Positions 35,107 through 44,302 of a stretch of DNA of 64,000 nt are shown here, one piece after another (the stretch's first letter is position 1; every line of letters begins with the position of its first letter). The translations under genes and the position numbers were made by a program. A model generated the notes under the pieces. The model searched no databases. It was given only the letters and a program-made list of their open reading frames with translations, and had not been told where the DNA came from. The stretch comes from UBA11865 sp963749825 (GTDB taxonomy: Bacteria; Chloroflexota; Anaerolineae; Promineifilales; Promineifilaceae). The stretch is taken from assembly GCA_963749825.1 (NCBI GenBank), contig CAVVOI010000009.1, positions 682,001 through 746,000 of the forward strand. The letters run 5' to 3'.

Positions 35107-36192
35107 TTACGGGAATTCGATATCACTGATCTCGCGCAGCGCATTCAGCTTCAGGATAACGTTCTGACCTTGTTCAAATTTTTGCCACTCATCTAAGGTC
35201 GTTTCCCATTCGTGTGTTTCTCCATCCACATCGGTGAAATACACGATATAAGATTCTTGGCTCTCGCCTTCTCTTTCGTCACTGTTCAAATCCACTCTTG
35301 GCCAGTAAGGGGAATGATCGCTGCCAGACGAGTTTTCCGTGCGAATAACGATCCATTTGTCTATTTCATACGTATAAAGGGGTTGGTACACTGGTTCATC
35401 CCGGTAAATCGGCTCTTCATATGATTCCGTTCGAACTTGTGTCTCATAGATCGGCCGCTCACATTGGATGTCTTCGAAAAATCCGTTTCCCAGGTCGCGC
35501 TGTCCACATACATACGTTTCTGTACCCGTCTGAACCTGATCTTCGATTTCACGCTGTCTGGTTTCGTAATGATCTAGTATTTGATCATAATGGTGAATCT
35601 CTTCTTTCTGGCTGAGAAGACGGGCCTCAGTAGGGAGTTCCCAATCTTCCTCAGTGACCGTTTGAAAAGCTTCGACCTCAAACGATCGCTCCCATTGAAA
35701 TCCACTGACCGAGGCATCTGAGTCGCCTCCACCAAAGACAAGAAAGGCAATGGCACCCAAGCAAATAATAGCCACGATAGCGATACCGGCAATGACCGCG
35801 ATCGGAAGTTTTCTTTTTGGGCTGGCATCTTGAGATTGAGCCTTGGATTTTCGTGGATCTTCGTCAAGGGTCATGTCGCCGGTTGTAGGAGCTTCACCGA
35901 GGTCGTAGGTCTTGACTTCCTGCACAGGGCTAGTGGATTCCCTGGGTGCTCCACAAGAGCCACAAACCGAAATATCGGCGGCGTTACTGGTTCCGCAGAA
36001 TTCGCAAACCCAATCGGGCCCAACCAATGCTTGCTTCTGGAGCCGTTTGTCGGTTATTTCAGCCTCGTCAGCCATGTAAAACTTAGTGTTCTCGGGCCGT
36101 GAACGATTACAATTCTGACATTGGCGATGACGGCCGAGGTTACCCGTCGTCCCACAATATTGGCAATCCCAACGACCCTCTTTTACAGCCAT
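35107..36192 (-). CDS. RanBP2-type zinc-finger membrane protein
   Basis: The 361-residue protein has two N-terminal Cys4 zinc ribbons. The first, 'WDCQYCGTTGNLGRHRQCQNC', and the second, 'WVCEFCGTSNAADISVCGSC', both follow the RanBP2 pattern W-x-C-x2-C ... C-x2-C. A charged linker leads to one membrane helix at about residues 131-153. The C-terminal about 200 residues contain a Tyr/Pro/Glu-rich stretch ('EEPIYRDEPVYQPLYTYE') and an acidic beta-like tail. The zinc fingers would face the cytoplasm and the tail the outside. I do not recognise a function. Confidence 0.75.
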   Translation of the reverse strand: MAVKEGRWDCQYCGTTGNLGRHRQCQNCNRSRPENTKFYMADEAEITDKRLQKQALVGPDWVCEFCGTSNAADISVCGSCGAPRESTSPVQEVKTYDLGEAPTTGDMTLDEDPRKSKAQSQDASPKRKLPIAVIAGIAIVAIICLGAIAFLVFGGGDSDASVSGFQWERSFEVEAFQTVTEEDWELPTEARLLSQKEEIHHYDQILDHYETRQREIEDQVQTGTETYVCGQRDLGNGFFEDIQCERPIYETQVRTESYEEPIYRDEPVYQPLYTYEIDKWIVIRTENSSGSDHSPYWPRVDLNSDEREGESQESYIVYFTDVDGETHEWETTLDEWQKFEQGQNVILKLNALREISDIEFP

Positions 36193-36416
36193 CTACTACT
36201 CCTTCAGATAAGGCTCGCGGATCTCTAGTTGATCCCGGTCCAGGTACGTTAGATCGTACAGAAGATATTCTTATCTCCGATGGTACAATTTTCCTAATTG
36301 TCTTTATGTCTACTTCGCTGTATTCTTTGGATTAGGTTTGACTGGAAAACCTGACTGCTTATAGGAGTCAGATTATCACGGTTGGGCCTATGCATACGCG
36401 TTTCTCATTGTTTGGA

Positions 36417-36447
36417 GGCCCGGCATTTTTTGCCGGGCCATTTTTTT
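36417..36447 (+). terminator. rho-independent terminator, plus-strand orientation
   Basis: GGCCCGGCA (36417-36425) pairs with TGCCGGGCC (36431-36439), then a run of seven T residues. Only the plus strand has the T run, yet both flanking genes are on the minus strand. It touches the stop of the dipeptidase gene, so it may act weakly for that gene too. The plus-strand transcript it would end is unknown. Confidence 0.7.
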
Positions 36448-37510
36448 AGGGATTTAGTGAAGATCTAAGTAATGAAAGCCAGTTTCCTCCCATAATTTTA
36501 GCTATATCTTCTTCGTCGTAGCCGTATCCCTGCAGGGCAATGGCAACTAATTTGAGATCAGAATGTTTGAAAATACCGTCAGGCGCGTCTTCAACTCCAA
36601 ATCCACCATCGAAATCACTACCAATGCCAACATGATTGGCGTCGCCGACATACTGACAAATATGATCGATGTGAGCCACAATATGTTCCGTTGTTACCGA
36701 TTCCTTAGGATCTCCTCGTCCATAGCCCGCCTTTAAGTAACCATTGAACAAGGTGACGCCGATGACACCTTGTCTTTCGGCAATTCGCCTGATTTGTAGG
36801 TCGCTTAAATGTCGCCCTTGCGGTAAAAGGGCACGGCAGTTGCTGTGACTGGCGATTACGGATGCTTCGTATTGATCTAACGCTTCCAGGGTCCATTGTT
36901 CGCTCATGTTTGACAGATCCAAGATAAATCCAAAATCTGCCATGATCTCTAGGAGCTGGCGTCCTTCGTCCGTTAAGCCACCACTTCCGCGCCATGAGCT
37001 GGCTGAGTATCTGGTATCGTCATGGGCCAATCCGATAATCCTGAGACCGTTTTCGTACCATAATTCAACCTCTTCAGGATCTCGAACAGGTTCGGCTCCT
37101 TCTAGCAGGAGAACTATACCAATCTGAGGATTGGTTCCTTGCTCATTATTTGTGATGATATCTTCAAGGTCATCCGGATGGCTTACCAGATGTAGAAAAT
37201 CTACCTCATCGGCCAGGCGCCGGTAATAGTCAAGTTGAGATTGGACCTGATCGTGTGCCTCTTCTTGGTTACGAAAGCCCAGCTTCTGGCTGTTGCCAAG
37301 AATGGGTTTTGAAGCACCCTCGACTAATATCGTGGCGAATACAATATCAACTGAAGCTTCAAGTAAGGAGGGAAATGTGACCATTGCCGTACCGTTCGCT
37401 ATTGGCTGGCTAATTTCAGATTGACGAACAGCATCGAGTGATCCGAGCAAATTGCGGCCGAAGGTCAGCGCATTGTAGGCAAGATCTAAATGGGCATCGA
37501 CGATAATCAT
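36446..37510 (-). CDS. membrane dipeptidase (peptidase M19)
   Basis: M19 enzymes are zinc dipeptidases related to renal dipeptidase. The 354-residue product begins 'MIIVDAHLDLAYNAL', where the D-x-H-x-D metal motif follows at once. 'VLLLEGAEPV', 'DLSNMSEQW', 'VIASHSNCRALLP' and 'HVGIGSDFDGGFG' are the other metal and active-site blocks. I use ATG 37510; a TTG at 37516 gives two more residues. No signal peptide is visible, so it is likely cytoplasmic, cleaving dipeptides, possibly with D-residues. Confidence 0.92.
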   Translation of the reverse strand: MIIVDAHLDLAYNALTFGRNLLGSLDAVRQSEISQPIANGTAMVTFPSLLEASVDIVFATILVEGASKPILGNSQKLGFRNQEEAHDQVQSQLDYYRRLADEVDFLHLVSHPDDLEDIITNNEQGTNPQIGIVLLLEGAEPVRDPEEVELWYENGLRIIGLAHDDTRYSASSWRGSGGLTDEGRQLLEIMADFGFILDLSNMSEQWTLEALDQYEASVIASHSNCRALLPQGRHLSDLQIRRIAERQGVIGVTLFNGYLKAGYGRGDPKESVTTEHIVAHIDHICQYVGDANHVGIGSDFDGGFGVEDAPDGIFKHSDLKLVAIALQGYGYDEEDIAKIMGGNWLSLLRSSLNP

Positions 37511-37637
37511 GCTCAACTCAATAATGAGTTATCGCGCCATATTTAATGGCGATGGCTAAATCACCTTCCAACACCAAGTATCTTGAAAAGTATTCAAAGA
37601 TTATGATGGTTGCGATAACGGGAGAAAGAGCCCCAGC

Positions 37638-38516
37638 TTAGGATCTTATCAATTCGCGAAGTGTCGCTAGATTGACCGGATCCATCTCAATCTCTTCGCC
37701 TTCCTCAGTTTCTTTCGTCTTATTGGTCTCCAGATGGGCGGGATGATCAGTCCAGCGGGTATCGTTGACGAAGTTCGCGAAACCGCCCAATCCGATGGCC
37801 CCTTCACCAATATGAGCATGGCGGTCCTTTCGCTCGCCCAACTGATATTGACTGTCGTTAAGATGAAAGCATTTAATCAGCTCCAAACCGACCAGCCGGT
37901 CAAACTCCGACATAGTGGCTTCGTAAGTTTCGGGTGAGCGAATATCGTAGCCGGCCGCCAGCACATGGCAAGTATCAAAACAAACACCCAGGCGACCTGG
38001 AGATTGTCCAGTTTGGCCATCTTCCAATAATTGTGCTAAATGTTCGAAGCGGAAGCCAAGTGTTGTGCCCGTGCCAGCCATTGTTTCCAGACAAACGGTT
38101 GTTTGGTACCCGGCCGTTTCTTCTAGCAACCGGCGCAAAGCGCGAGCGATATTGTTTAGTCCAGTGTTTTCGTCGGCTTCGATGTATGCGCCAGGGTGGA
38201 AGGTCAAGAAGGGGATGCCCAATGCTTCACATCGCTCCGCTTCGACCTTTAATCCCTGGTAGGATTTCTCCCACAGCTCATCATCAGAAGAACCGATATT
38301 GATCAAATAGCTGGCATGTACGGCAACTGGATGAATGTGCGCATACTCTATGGCGGCATCTTTGAAGGCATCAATATCTTCGTCTGTAAGTGGTTTAGCA
38401 TTCCACTGGCGATTGCTCTTGGTAAATATCATGATCGAGTCACAGCCGATCTCATCACCACGCTGAAATGCCTTTTTTAGTCCACCGGCGGTGCTGACTT
38501 GTGCGCCTAATCTCAT
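37638..38516 (-). CDS. nfo: endonuclease IV (deoxyribonuclease IV)
   Basis: Nfo cuts DNA at abasic sites in base excision repair, using three zinc ions in a TIM barrel. The 292-residue length is normal. 'GAQVSTAGGLKKAFQRGDEIG' is the N-terminal signature, and 'VCFDTCHVLAAGYDI', 'CFHLNDSQYQLGERKDRHAHIGEGAIG' contain the zinc-binding His and Asp residues. The next gene upstream on this strand is 130 bases away. A uracil-DNA glycosylase gene lies 20 kb away at 57.5 kb. Confidence 0.95.
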   Translation of the reverse strand: MRLGAQVSTAGGLKKAFQRGDEIGCDSIMIFTKSNRQWNAKPLTDEDIDAFKDAAIEYAHIHPVAVHASYLINIGSSDDELWEKSYQGLKVEAERCEALGIPFLTFHPGAYIEADENTGLNNIARALRRLLEETAGYQTTVCLETMAGTGTTLGFRFEHLAQLLEDGQTGQSPGRLGVCFDTCHVLAAGYDIRSPETYEATMSEFDRLVGLELIKCFHLNDSQYQLGERKDRHAHIGEGAIGLGGFANFVNDTRWTDHPAHLETNKTKETEEGEEIEMDPVNLATLRELIRS

Positions 38517-38647
38517 ATTTTGTACCTAATCCCTTTTATCTGTTTACAAATTGAGCTTTAAGGTGACCAGCACTAGTCACGCTTCATCATACTCGTAGTC
38601 TATAGTATCAACAAAAGCCTAAGCTTTCGTCTTTTTGGATGCATTGG

Positions 38648-38872
38648 CTAATTGTTCTCTGGGCTCTTGGCGCTAAAATAGCCAATAGCTTCCCGGCTAT
38701 CAAGGGTATAAACGGCATCTTTATAAACACGCCATACTTGATTGCCGGCCGTATCTAAGATGTAGTTACCCTCCAGACGACCTGTCAAATCACCTTCAAG
38801 GGTATATAAATTGTTTCCCTCCAAATACGCGAACAACTCCCCTTTCCTGTCCAGCAGACCTCTGTAGCTCAT
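38648..38872 (-). CDS. small hypothetical protein with repeated beta-strand motif
   Basis: I use ATG 38872 because AAGGAGG lies six bases before it; the ATG at 38878 abuts that site. The 74 residues read as short alternating strands with a recurring pattern (G-x-LYTLEG, GRLEGNYILDT, GNQVWRVYKD, VYTLDSRE), suggesting four beta hairpins of a small flap-like fold. There is no signal peptide or membrane segment. I do not recognise the family. Confidence 0.65.
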   Translation of the reverse strand: MSYRGLLDRKGELFAYLEGNNLYTLEGDLTGRLEGNYILDTAGNQVWRVYKDAVYTLDSREAIGYFSAKSPENN

Positions 38873-38958
38873 GTTCATCCTCCTTCCAACTATGAAGTGC
38901 AGACCATCCTACAAGCAGCAAGATCGTTCAATTCTGCCGGTTACTGGCAATTGATTGT

Positions 38959-39738
38959 TTATTCACTTCCAACTGTAAATGTGGCCCGAACAGTACCCTC
39001 AGAATCGACCAGTGTAACTGATTCGCCAGTTTCCCAGACCGGTTCGCTAAATCCCCAGTATAAATCCGCAGGACCTTCCTGACCTGATCCAGTATGCAAG
39101 AGAATGGCGGCTCCTTCGCCGAACAACGTTACCTGGCCAAAGGTATAAGTCAGTCCGTCAGCATCGCTCAAACGCCAACCGAGCAATGCCATCGGCCTAC
39201 TCCCTGAATTAACGATTGAAACGGCTTCTTCCTCCAGATCACCTGCGCTTGTGACATCGGCTATTTCAATATTGGCCTCACCTTCAACTGGAAGCTCGGC
39301 CGAAAGGGGAGTTGGAGAAAGTATTGGCGATACAGTTTCAGTCGGAGGTGGGGCCTCGGTTGGGATACCACCAACCGGAATGGTCAATTCTTGCCCAACC
39401 TGGAGAAAGTTGGGATTGTCCATGTCATTGGCCGCCATAATATCTTCAATCGATACATCAAACTCTCGACTAATTTTTCCGAGAGTGTCGCCGGCCTGAA
39501 CTGTATATAAAGGGATTTCCGATGTCTCTTCAAGGGGATCTTCGGCGGCAACCGTGGGCGCTTCCACAATTTGCCCACCAGCCGCCAAGGTAGGCGCCGT
39601 GGGAACGGTGATGATTTGTTCCGCTACTTCTTCAGAAACTGGTTGTTGCTTATCCCAAAAATAAAGGATAAGGAGTACGACCGTAGCTGAGACGATTACA
39701 TTTAGCAGGATGAAAGCAAGCAAACGACGCGCAGACAT
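38959..39738 (-). CDS. membrane-anchored LysM and lamin-tail (LTD) domain protein
   Basis: ATG 39738 follows AGGAG by six bases; product 259 residues. One N-terminal membrane helix (about 7-28) acts as an anchor. A LysM domain, 'YTVQAGDTLGKISREF' to 'LQVGQELTIP', lies at about 77-122 and should bind peptidoglycan. A Pro/Thr/Ser-rich linker follows. Residues from about 160 ('AVSIVNSGSRPMALLGWRLS', 'GEGAAILLHTGSGQ') match the LTD immunoglobulin-like fold. The protein probably anchors to the cell wall. It is divergent from glgA. Confidence 0.85.
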   Translation of the reverse strand: MSARRLLAFILLNVIVSATVVLLILYFWDKQQPVSEEVAEQIITVPTAPTLAAGGQIVEAPTVAAEDPLEETSEIPLYTVQAGDTLGKISREFDVSIEDIMAANDMDNPNFLQVGQELTIPVGGIPTEAPPPTETVSPILSPTPLSAELPVEGEANIEIADVTSAGDLEEEAVSIVNSGSRPMALLGWRLSDADGLTYTFGQVTLFGEGAAILLHTGSGQEGPADLYWGFSEPVWETGESVTLVDSEGTVRATFTVGSE

Positions 39739-40023
39739 AAGCAACTCCTACCAGGATTTATTTATTGTACACCAGTGAATTTGCCCGGCAACTTAGGTAG
39801 GAGTGCGCTACGCGCCTCACCATTATGGAGAAGCGGTTTGATAGTGATTTGGAAAAAGCTATCGGTTCGGAGAAAATACGCAAGCACCTAAATCAAGTGG
39901 TACGTGGTCCTGAGTTGAACTTATTTATCCGGTTGAACTGCGATATCTCTAGATTATGGGATTTCACGGACATCTTCATTAACAGCAGGTGTTCCGCTTT
40001 TTACTTAGTCGAGAAAATACGAT

Positions 40024-41472
40024 ATGTCAGATTCGCTTAAAATATTATTTATCAGTGCTGAAGTTGCGCCATTTGCGAAACGTGGCGGCTTGGGTGACGT
40101 CGCAGGTTCTTTGCCAAAGGCTTTGAAGAAACTCGGTCATGATGTGCGGGTTGTCATGCCTGCTTACCAGGATATTGAGTCGAGTAGAAACAGCGGCCGC
40201 TTCGACCTTCAGATTTCTCCAGGGCAATTGTTAGTTCCGATGGGGGGCGGTGTATTTCCGGCCGGTGTTTTTGAAGGTGTTCTGCCTGGCAGTGAGGTGC
40301 CGGTTTATTTTATTGCGGAATGGAACCTCTTCAATCGCCCAGAAATCTACGGTTACGACGACGACCCATATCGTTTTGCTTTTTTCAGTAGAGCCGCACT
40401 TGATCTGGTAAAAGCAATCGGATGGCGACCAGATGTTCTTCATGCGCACGATTGGCATACAGCCCCAGCTGTTACCTGGCTGGCCACAGCGGGTCAGGCT
40501 GATGATTGGTATCATGGGATTCCAAGCTTGTTCACAATTCATAATCTGGCTCATCAAGGACTTAGCAGCTGGGATATTCTTGATACCCTGGGGATTTGGA
40601 CTCACTCTTTGACCGAAGAAGCCTACGGGGAAGTGAATTTCATGGCTCGGGCAATCTATCACGCTACCCTCATTAATACGGTGAGTCCAACATATGCCAG
40701 AGAGATCATGACTTCTGATGGAGGGGCCGGTCTTGATGGCATCTTGGGATACAGGGCCAACGATGTCTATGGTATTTTGAACGGCCTTGATATCGAGGTC
40801 TGGAATCCAAAAACTGACCCCCGCCTGGCAAGCCATTTCGATGCCGAGAATTTAACAGCGCGATTACCGAATCGGCGTGCTCTACAGGCTCGAGCAAACC
40901 TTCCGCAACGGGACGACGTTCCGATTGTGGCCATGATATCCCGGTTGGATTGGCAGAAAGGGTTAGATATCACCGGTCATGTCACCCACTTGCTAATGAA
41001 TAGTTATGCTGGTGACGCTCAATTTGTTGTCCTAGGATCAGGATCATACGAATACGAGCAAATGTTTGTCCAATTAGCGGACTACCACCGGGACAAAATG
41101 GCAGTTTTTCTGGATTATATGCCAGATCTGGCTCCGCTGATCTACGGTGGCAGCGACATCTTTCTCATGCCATCACGATTCGAACCTTGTGGTCTAGGCC
41201 AGTTGATCGCCATGCGTTATGGTAGTGTGCCTGTTGTGCGTTCTACAGGGGGCTTGGTCGATACAGTACGAGATGGCGTTTCGGGTTATACGTTCTTAGA
41301 CTATAGTGCTGGGGCATTTTGGGATGCTCTTGGCAGGGCAATTTATACATTCAAAACTGATAAAGATAGTTGGCAAGGCATTCAAAAGGTTGGGATGGAG
41401 TCTGATTTTTCATGGCAACGATCGGCCTTTGGTTACCAGCAACTTTATGAGTTAGCAATAGCCAAGATGTGA
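40024..41472 (+). CDS. glgA: glycogen synthase
   Basis: GlgA extends alpha-1,4-glucan chains from ADP- or UDP-glucose. The 482-residue GT5 protein has 'FAKRGGLGDVAGSLPKAL' (the usual KxGGLGDV glucan/nucleotide loop), 'DVLHAHDWHTA', 'ISRLDWQKGLDI' and 'RFEPCGLGQLIAMRYGSVP' with the E-x7-E signature and 'STGGLVDTV'. malQ follows after 16 bases, so both are in one operon for glycogen metabolism. The ribosome site before ATG 40024 is weak. Confidence 0.95.
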   Translation: MSDSLKILFISAEVAPFAKRGGLGDVAGSLPKALKKLGHDVRVVMPAYQDIESSRNSGRFDLQISPGQLLVPMGGGVFPAGVFEGVLPGSEVPVYFIAEWNLFNRPEIYGYDDDPYRFAFFSRAALDLVKAIGWRPDVLHAHDWHTAPAVTWLATAGQADDWYHGIPSLFTIHNLAHQGLSSWDILDTLGIWTHSLTEEAYGEVNFMARAIYHATLINTVSPTYAREIMTSDGGAGLDGILGYRANDVYGILNGLDIEVWNPKTDPRLASHFDAENLTARLPNRRALQARANLPQRDDVPIVAMISRLDWQKGLDITGHVTHLLMNSYAGDAQFVVLGSGSYEYEQMFVQLADYHRDKMAVFLDYMPDLAPLIYGGSDIFLMPSRFEPCGLGQLIAMRYGSVPVVRSTGGLVDTVRDGVSGYTFLDYSAGAFWDALGRAIYTFKTDKDSWQGIQKVGMESDFSWQRSAFGYQQLYELAIAKM

Positions 41473-41488
41473 AGCAGCGAGGCTGAAT

Positions 41489-43003
41489 ATGCGTTTTCCT
41501 AGATCTGGTGGCGTCCTTGTTCATCCAACTTCCTTCCCCGGTCCCTACGGAATAGGTGATTTGGGTACAGGCGCCTATGAGTTCGTAGACTTTCTGGTCA
41601 AAGCAAAACAATCTATCTGGCAGATTTTACCCTTGGGGCCAACTGGTTATGGCGATTCACCTTACCAGTCATTTTCGGCATTTGCTGGAAACCCGTTGCT
41701 CATCAGTCCTGATTTATTGGTCAGGGATGGTTTTCTGCCGGCGGATCTGCTAGTCGATATCCCCGCTTTCCCAAAACAGAGAGTTGATTTTGGCTGGGTC
41801 ATTGAGTATAAGCAACGATTGTTGAAGTTGGCTTTTCTCAATTTTGAAACTTCAGGGACGGCAGAGCAAAAAAATGCATTTGTCCAGTTTTGCCAAGAAA
41901 ATGCCAATTGGTTGGACGATTATGCTACATTTATGGCCTTGAAGGAGCGCTATAAGGATCAAAATGGTGGAGTTTGGAACACCTGGCCGGAGGAGTTAGC
42001 CAAAGGTATTGTTACCACAAGCCAGGAATGGGTCCAAAAATTGGAACCAGAGCTGCGTTTCCATAAATTTAGCCAGTATGTATTCTTCAAACAATGGTTG
42101 GCTCTTAAGGTATATGCCAACGACAAAGGCATACGTGTTATTGGCGACGTACCAATCTTTGTGGCCTTGGACAGCGCTGATGTGTGGGCGAATCCAGATT
42201 TGTTTTTTTTGGACGAAGCAGGATCACCAACTTTCATCGCCGGCGTTCCACCAGATTATTTTAGCCAGACAGGCCAACGATGGGGCAACCCACTTTACCG
42301 GTGGGATGTGCAAGCCGAGGATGATTACTCCTGGTGGGTCAAACGCCTGCAAATGGCTTTCACACAGGTTGATATCGTTCGAATAGACCACTTTAGGGGC
42401 TTCGAGGCTTATTGGGAGATACCGGCAGAGGAACCAACGGCAGAGATAGGTCAGTGGGTTAAGGGCCCGGAGGCAGCGTTTTTCGAATCGATGCAGCAGC
42501 AGCTGGGCCGCCTTTCTATCATCGCCGAAGATCTCGGGGTTATCACTCCTGAGGTCGAGGAATTACGCGATCGTTTCGAATTTCCAGGCATGAAAATTCT
42601 GCAATTTGCCTTTGGAGGTGAACGAAATAGTAGCTTCCTTCCCCATAACTTCGGCCGAAACTGTGTGGTCTATACGGGTACGCATGATAATGAAACGACA
42701 CTTGGTTGGTACCGAAATGCGAGCCGAGATGAACAGGATCATGTGCGTCGATACTTAGCTCGAGATGGCACGGATATCGCCTGGGACCTCATGCGCCTGG
42801 CATATGCTTCGGTGGCTGACACAGCGGTTGTTCCTCTGCAAGATTTGATGTCATTGGGCAACGAGGCGCGTATGAACTTTCCGGGCAAAACCGGCGGCTG
42901 GTGGACCTGGCGTTATACATCGGAAATGCTGACCGATTTCATCGCCGAGCGCTTAGGTGAGTTAACCGAGATATTTGGCCGCAATATTGAGAAAGATGGC
43001 TAG
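41489..43003 (+). CDS. malQ: 4-alpha-glucanotransferase (amylomaltase)
   Basis: MalQ transfers alpha-1,4-glucan segments between chains. The 504-residue GH77 protein shows 'GDSPYQSFSAFAGNPLLIS', 'RWGNPLYRWD', the nucleophile block 'VDIVRIDHFRGFEAYW', the acid/base 'IIAEDLGVITPEV', and 'YTGTHDNETTLGW'. GAGG precedes ATG 41489 at a usable distance. It is the second gene after glgA. Confidence 0.96.
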   Translation: MRFPRSGGVLVHPTSFPGPYGIGDLGTGAYEFVDFLVKAKQSIWQILPLGPTGYGDSPYQSFSAFAGNPLLISPDLLVRDGFLPADLLVDIPAFPKQRVDFGWVIEYKQRLLKLAFLNFETSGTAEQKNAFVQFCQENANWLDDYATFMALKERYKDQNGGVWNTWPEELAKGIVTTSQEWVQKLEPELRFHKFSQYVFFKQWLALKVYANDKGIRVIGDVPIFVALDSADVWANPDLFFLDEAGSPTFIAGVPPDYFSQTGQRWGNPLYRWDVQAEDDYSWWVKRLQMAFTQVDIVRIDHFRGFEAYWEIPAEEPTAEIGQWVKGPEAAFFESMQQQLGRLSIIAEDLGVITPEVEELRDRFEFPGMKILQFAFGGERNSSFLPHNFGRNCVVYTGTHDNETTLGWYRNASRDEQDHVRRYLARDGTDIAWDLMRLAYASVADTAVVPLQDLMSLGNEARMNFPGKTGGWWTWRYTSEMLTDFIAERLGELTEIFGRNIEKDG

Positions 43004-43038
43004 CCAGCGATACTGCCTATAGAACAAATCAGCCAAAG

Positions 43039-43767
43039 ATGGGTGATCTTATTCAGCAAAGGGATCTAAGGATGACACAAATTCCAACTGGTATAGAGAA
43101 TAAAGGTTTAAGTTGGGGTTGGCTAACGATACTTCTTTCAATAGTCACCCTAATATTGGCTGGAATAACCATAGGTTTTGAATTAACCGACACTGAAGTG
43201 GGCGTATATATTTTCAAACCGCTGACAACGGTGACCATTATCATCATCGCCTTGATCGCTTTGCAGCCACCCGCATTTCAATATAAATGGATGATCCTAT
43301 TTGGTCTCGGCTTTTCATTAATCGGCGATATCCTGCTGATGCTGCCGCAGGATCTATTTTTGTTTGGCTTGATAGCCTTTCTCGTCGCCCAAATCTTCTA
43401 TACCATTGCCTTTAGTTCGGTTAAGGGCTTTTATACTTCTGTAATTGGCGCCATCCCTTTCTTGATATTTGGGCTTATTATGGGCTTTTTCCTGTGGCCG
43501 AATCTAGGTGAAATGCGAATCCCAACGATCGTGTACCTGGTGGTCATTTTGGTTATGGGCTGGCAGGCTTTCGGTCAGTGGCGCCAGACGGGGGAGCGAA
43601 GGGCTTTGCTTGCGTTTGTGGGCGCACTGCTGTTCATTCTTTCGGATTCACTTTTGGCAATCAACCGGTTCGCCACACCGTTGGAGCTCGCGCGCTTATT
43701 AGTGCTGGGAACATATTATCCGGCGCAATGGCTCATCTCACTGTCAACTGGTTCGGAACATCCATAG
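43039..43767 (+). CDS. YhhN family membrane protein (lysoplasmalogenase-like)
   Basis: The protein has about seven or eight membrane helices. 'FKPLTTVTIIIIAL', 'LIGDILLMLPQDLFLFGL', 'GALLFILSDSLLAINRF' and 'LGTYYPAQWLI' are the YhhN/TMEM86 signature blocks. In animals TMEM86 hydrolyses lysoplasmalogens; bacterial roles are less certain. The start at 43039 gives 242 residues; ATG 43072 (231 residues) is an alternative, as neither has a strong ribosome site. It lies 35 bases after malQ, possibly the same transcript. Confidence 0.85.
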   Translation: MGDLIQQRDLRMTQIPTGIENKGLSWGWLTILLSIVTLILAGITIGFELTDTEVGVYIFKPLTTVTIIIIALIALQPPAFQYKWMILFGLGFSLIGDILLMLPQDLFLFGLIAFLVAQIFYTIAFSSVKGFYTSVIGAIPFLIFGLIMGFFLWPNLGEMRIPTIVYLVVILVMGWQAFGQWRQTGERRALLAFVGALLFILSDSLLAINRFATPLELARLLVLGTYYPAQWLISLSTGSEHP

Positions 43768-43773
43768 ACCAAT

Positions 43774-43814
43774 AATTCTGCCGTTTGACATTTACTTCTC
43801 CATATGGCAGAATT
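43774..43814 (+). promoter_or_regulatory. promoter of tRNA-Arg within a perfect inverted repeat
   Basis: TTGACA (43785-43790) and CAGAAT (43808-43813) are 17 bases apart and end 27 bases before the tRNA. The pair is framed by a perfect nine-base inverted repeat, AATTCTGCC (43774-43782) and GGCAGAATT (43806-43814), the right arm of which covers the -10 box. Confidence 0.55.
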
Positions 43815-43840
43815 TCGTGGCCCAATCAGTCAATTAATAA

Positions 43841-43912
43841 GCCCCCGTAGCTCAGAGGATAGAGCGTCGGCCTCCGAAGCCGAAGGCCCGTGTTCGAGTC
43901 ACGGCGGGGGTA
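43841..43912 (+). tRNA. tRNA-Arg (anticodon CCG)
   Basis: A 72-base cloverleaf. The acceptor GCCCCCG pairs with CGGGGGT (G1-U72 wobble). The D arm is AGCTCAGAGGATAGAGC. Anticodon stem TCGGC/GCCGA has loop CTCCGAA, giving anticodon CCG. The T arm is CCGTG TTCGAGT CACGG. Discriminator A; no encoded CCA. A -35/-10 pair lies upstream and an intrinsic terminator downstream. Confidence 0.95.
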
Positions 43913-43936
43913 CTGGGTAACTGATTTTCTTCGAAG

Positions 43937-43961
43937 ACGCGTCTGTAAAGGCGCGTTTTTT
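43937..43961 (+). terminator. rho-independent terminator of tRNA-Arg
   Basis: ACGCGTC (43937-43943) pairs with GGCGCGT (43950-43956; one wobble), then TTTTT. It starts 25 bases past the tRNA. Confidence 0.75.
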
Positions 43962-44302
43962 GTTCTCATGGGGTAGCCTCCGCCAAGAATGTCACTCGCA
44001 ATAGTACACACTTCACATTGAACGGGGAGTACCATTAACATAAACTGAAGTATACCCAGTGCGTGGCGCGCCACTATGCCAGTAAGTGGCCATTATTTCC
44101 AATTTTAACCGGAGAAAATTGACTCCAAAATGCGACCTTCATTTTTAATTCTGAGCTGTTTGAATGCAAGTGGCTCAACTATTTTTATCTTGTGTGACCG
44201 TCTCATCCAAGGCAACTGATGATCTTCAGAATAAATTCCAATTCCAAGGCGAAGGATCTAGGCAGCAAATATCACCCTGACTGATAGTCAAAGAGGTTTA
44301 TC
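43962..44302. other. intergenic region before the giant repeat protein
   Basis: I see no gene, tRNA or convincing hairpin in these 341 bases. AGAGG about seven bases before 44303 is the ribosome site of the next gene. Confidence 0.5.

Noticed and set aside
39825..40040. A 71-codon plus-strand frame before glgA
   Set aside because: It overlaps the glgA start, has no ribosome site and its sequence resembles no protein.
43962..44302. Riboswitch upstream of the giant protein
   Set aside because: I could not find a conserved core of any riboswitch class I know, nor a stable hairpin near the start.
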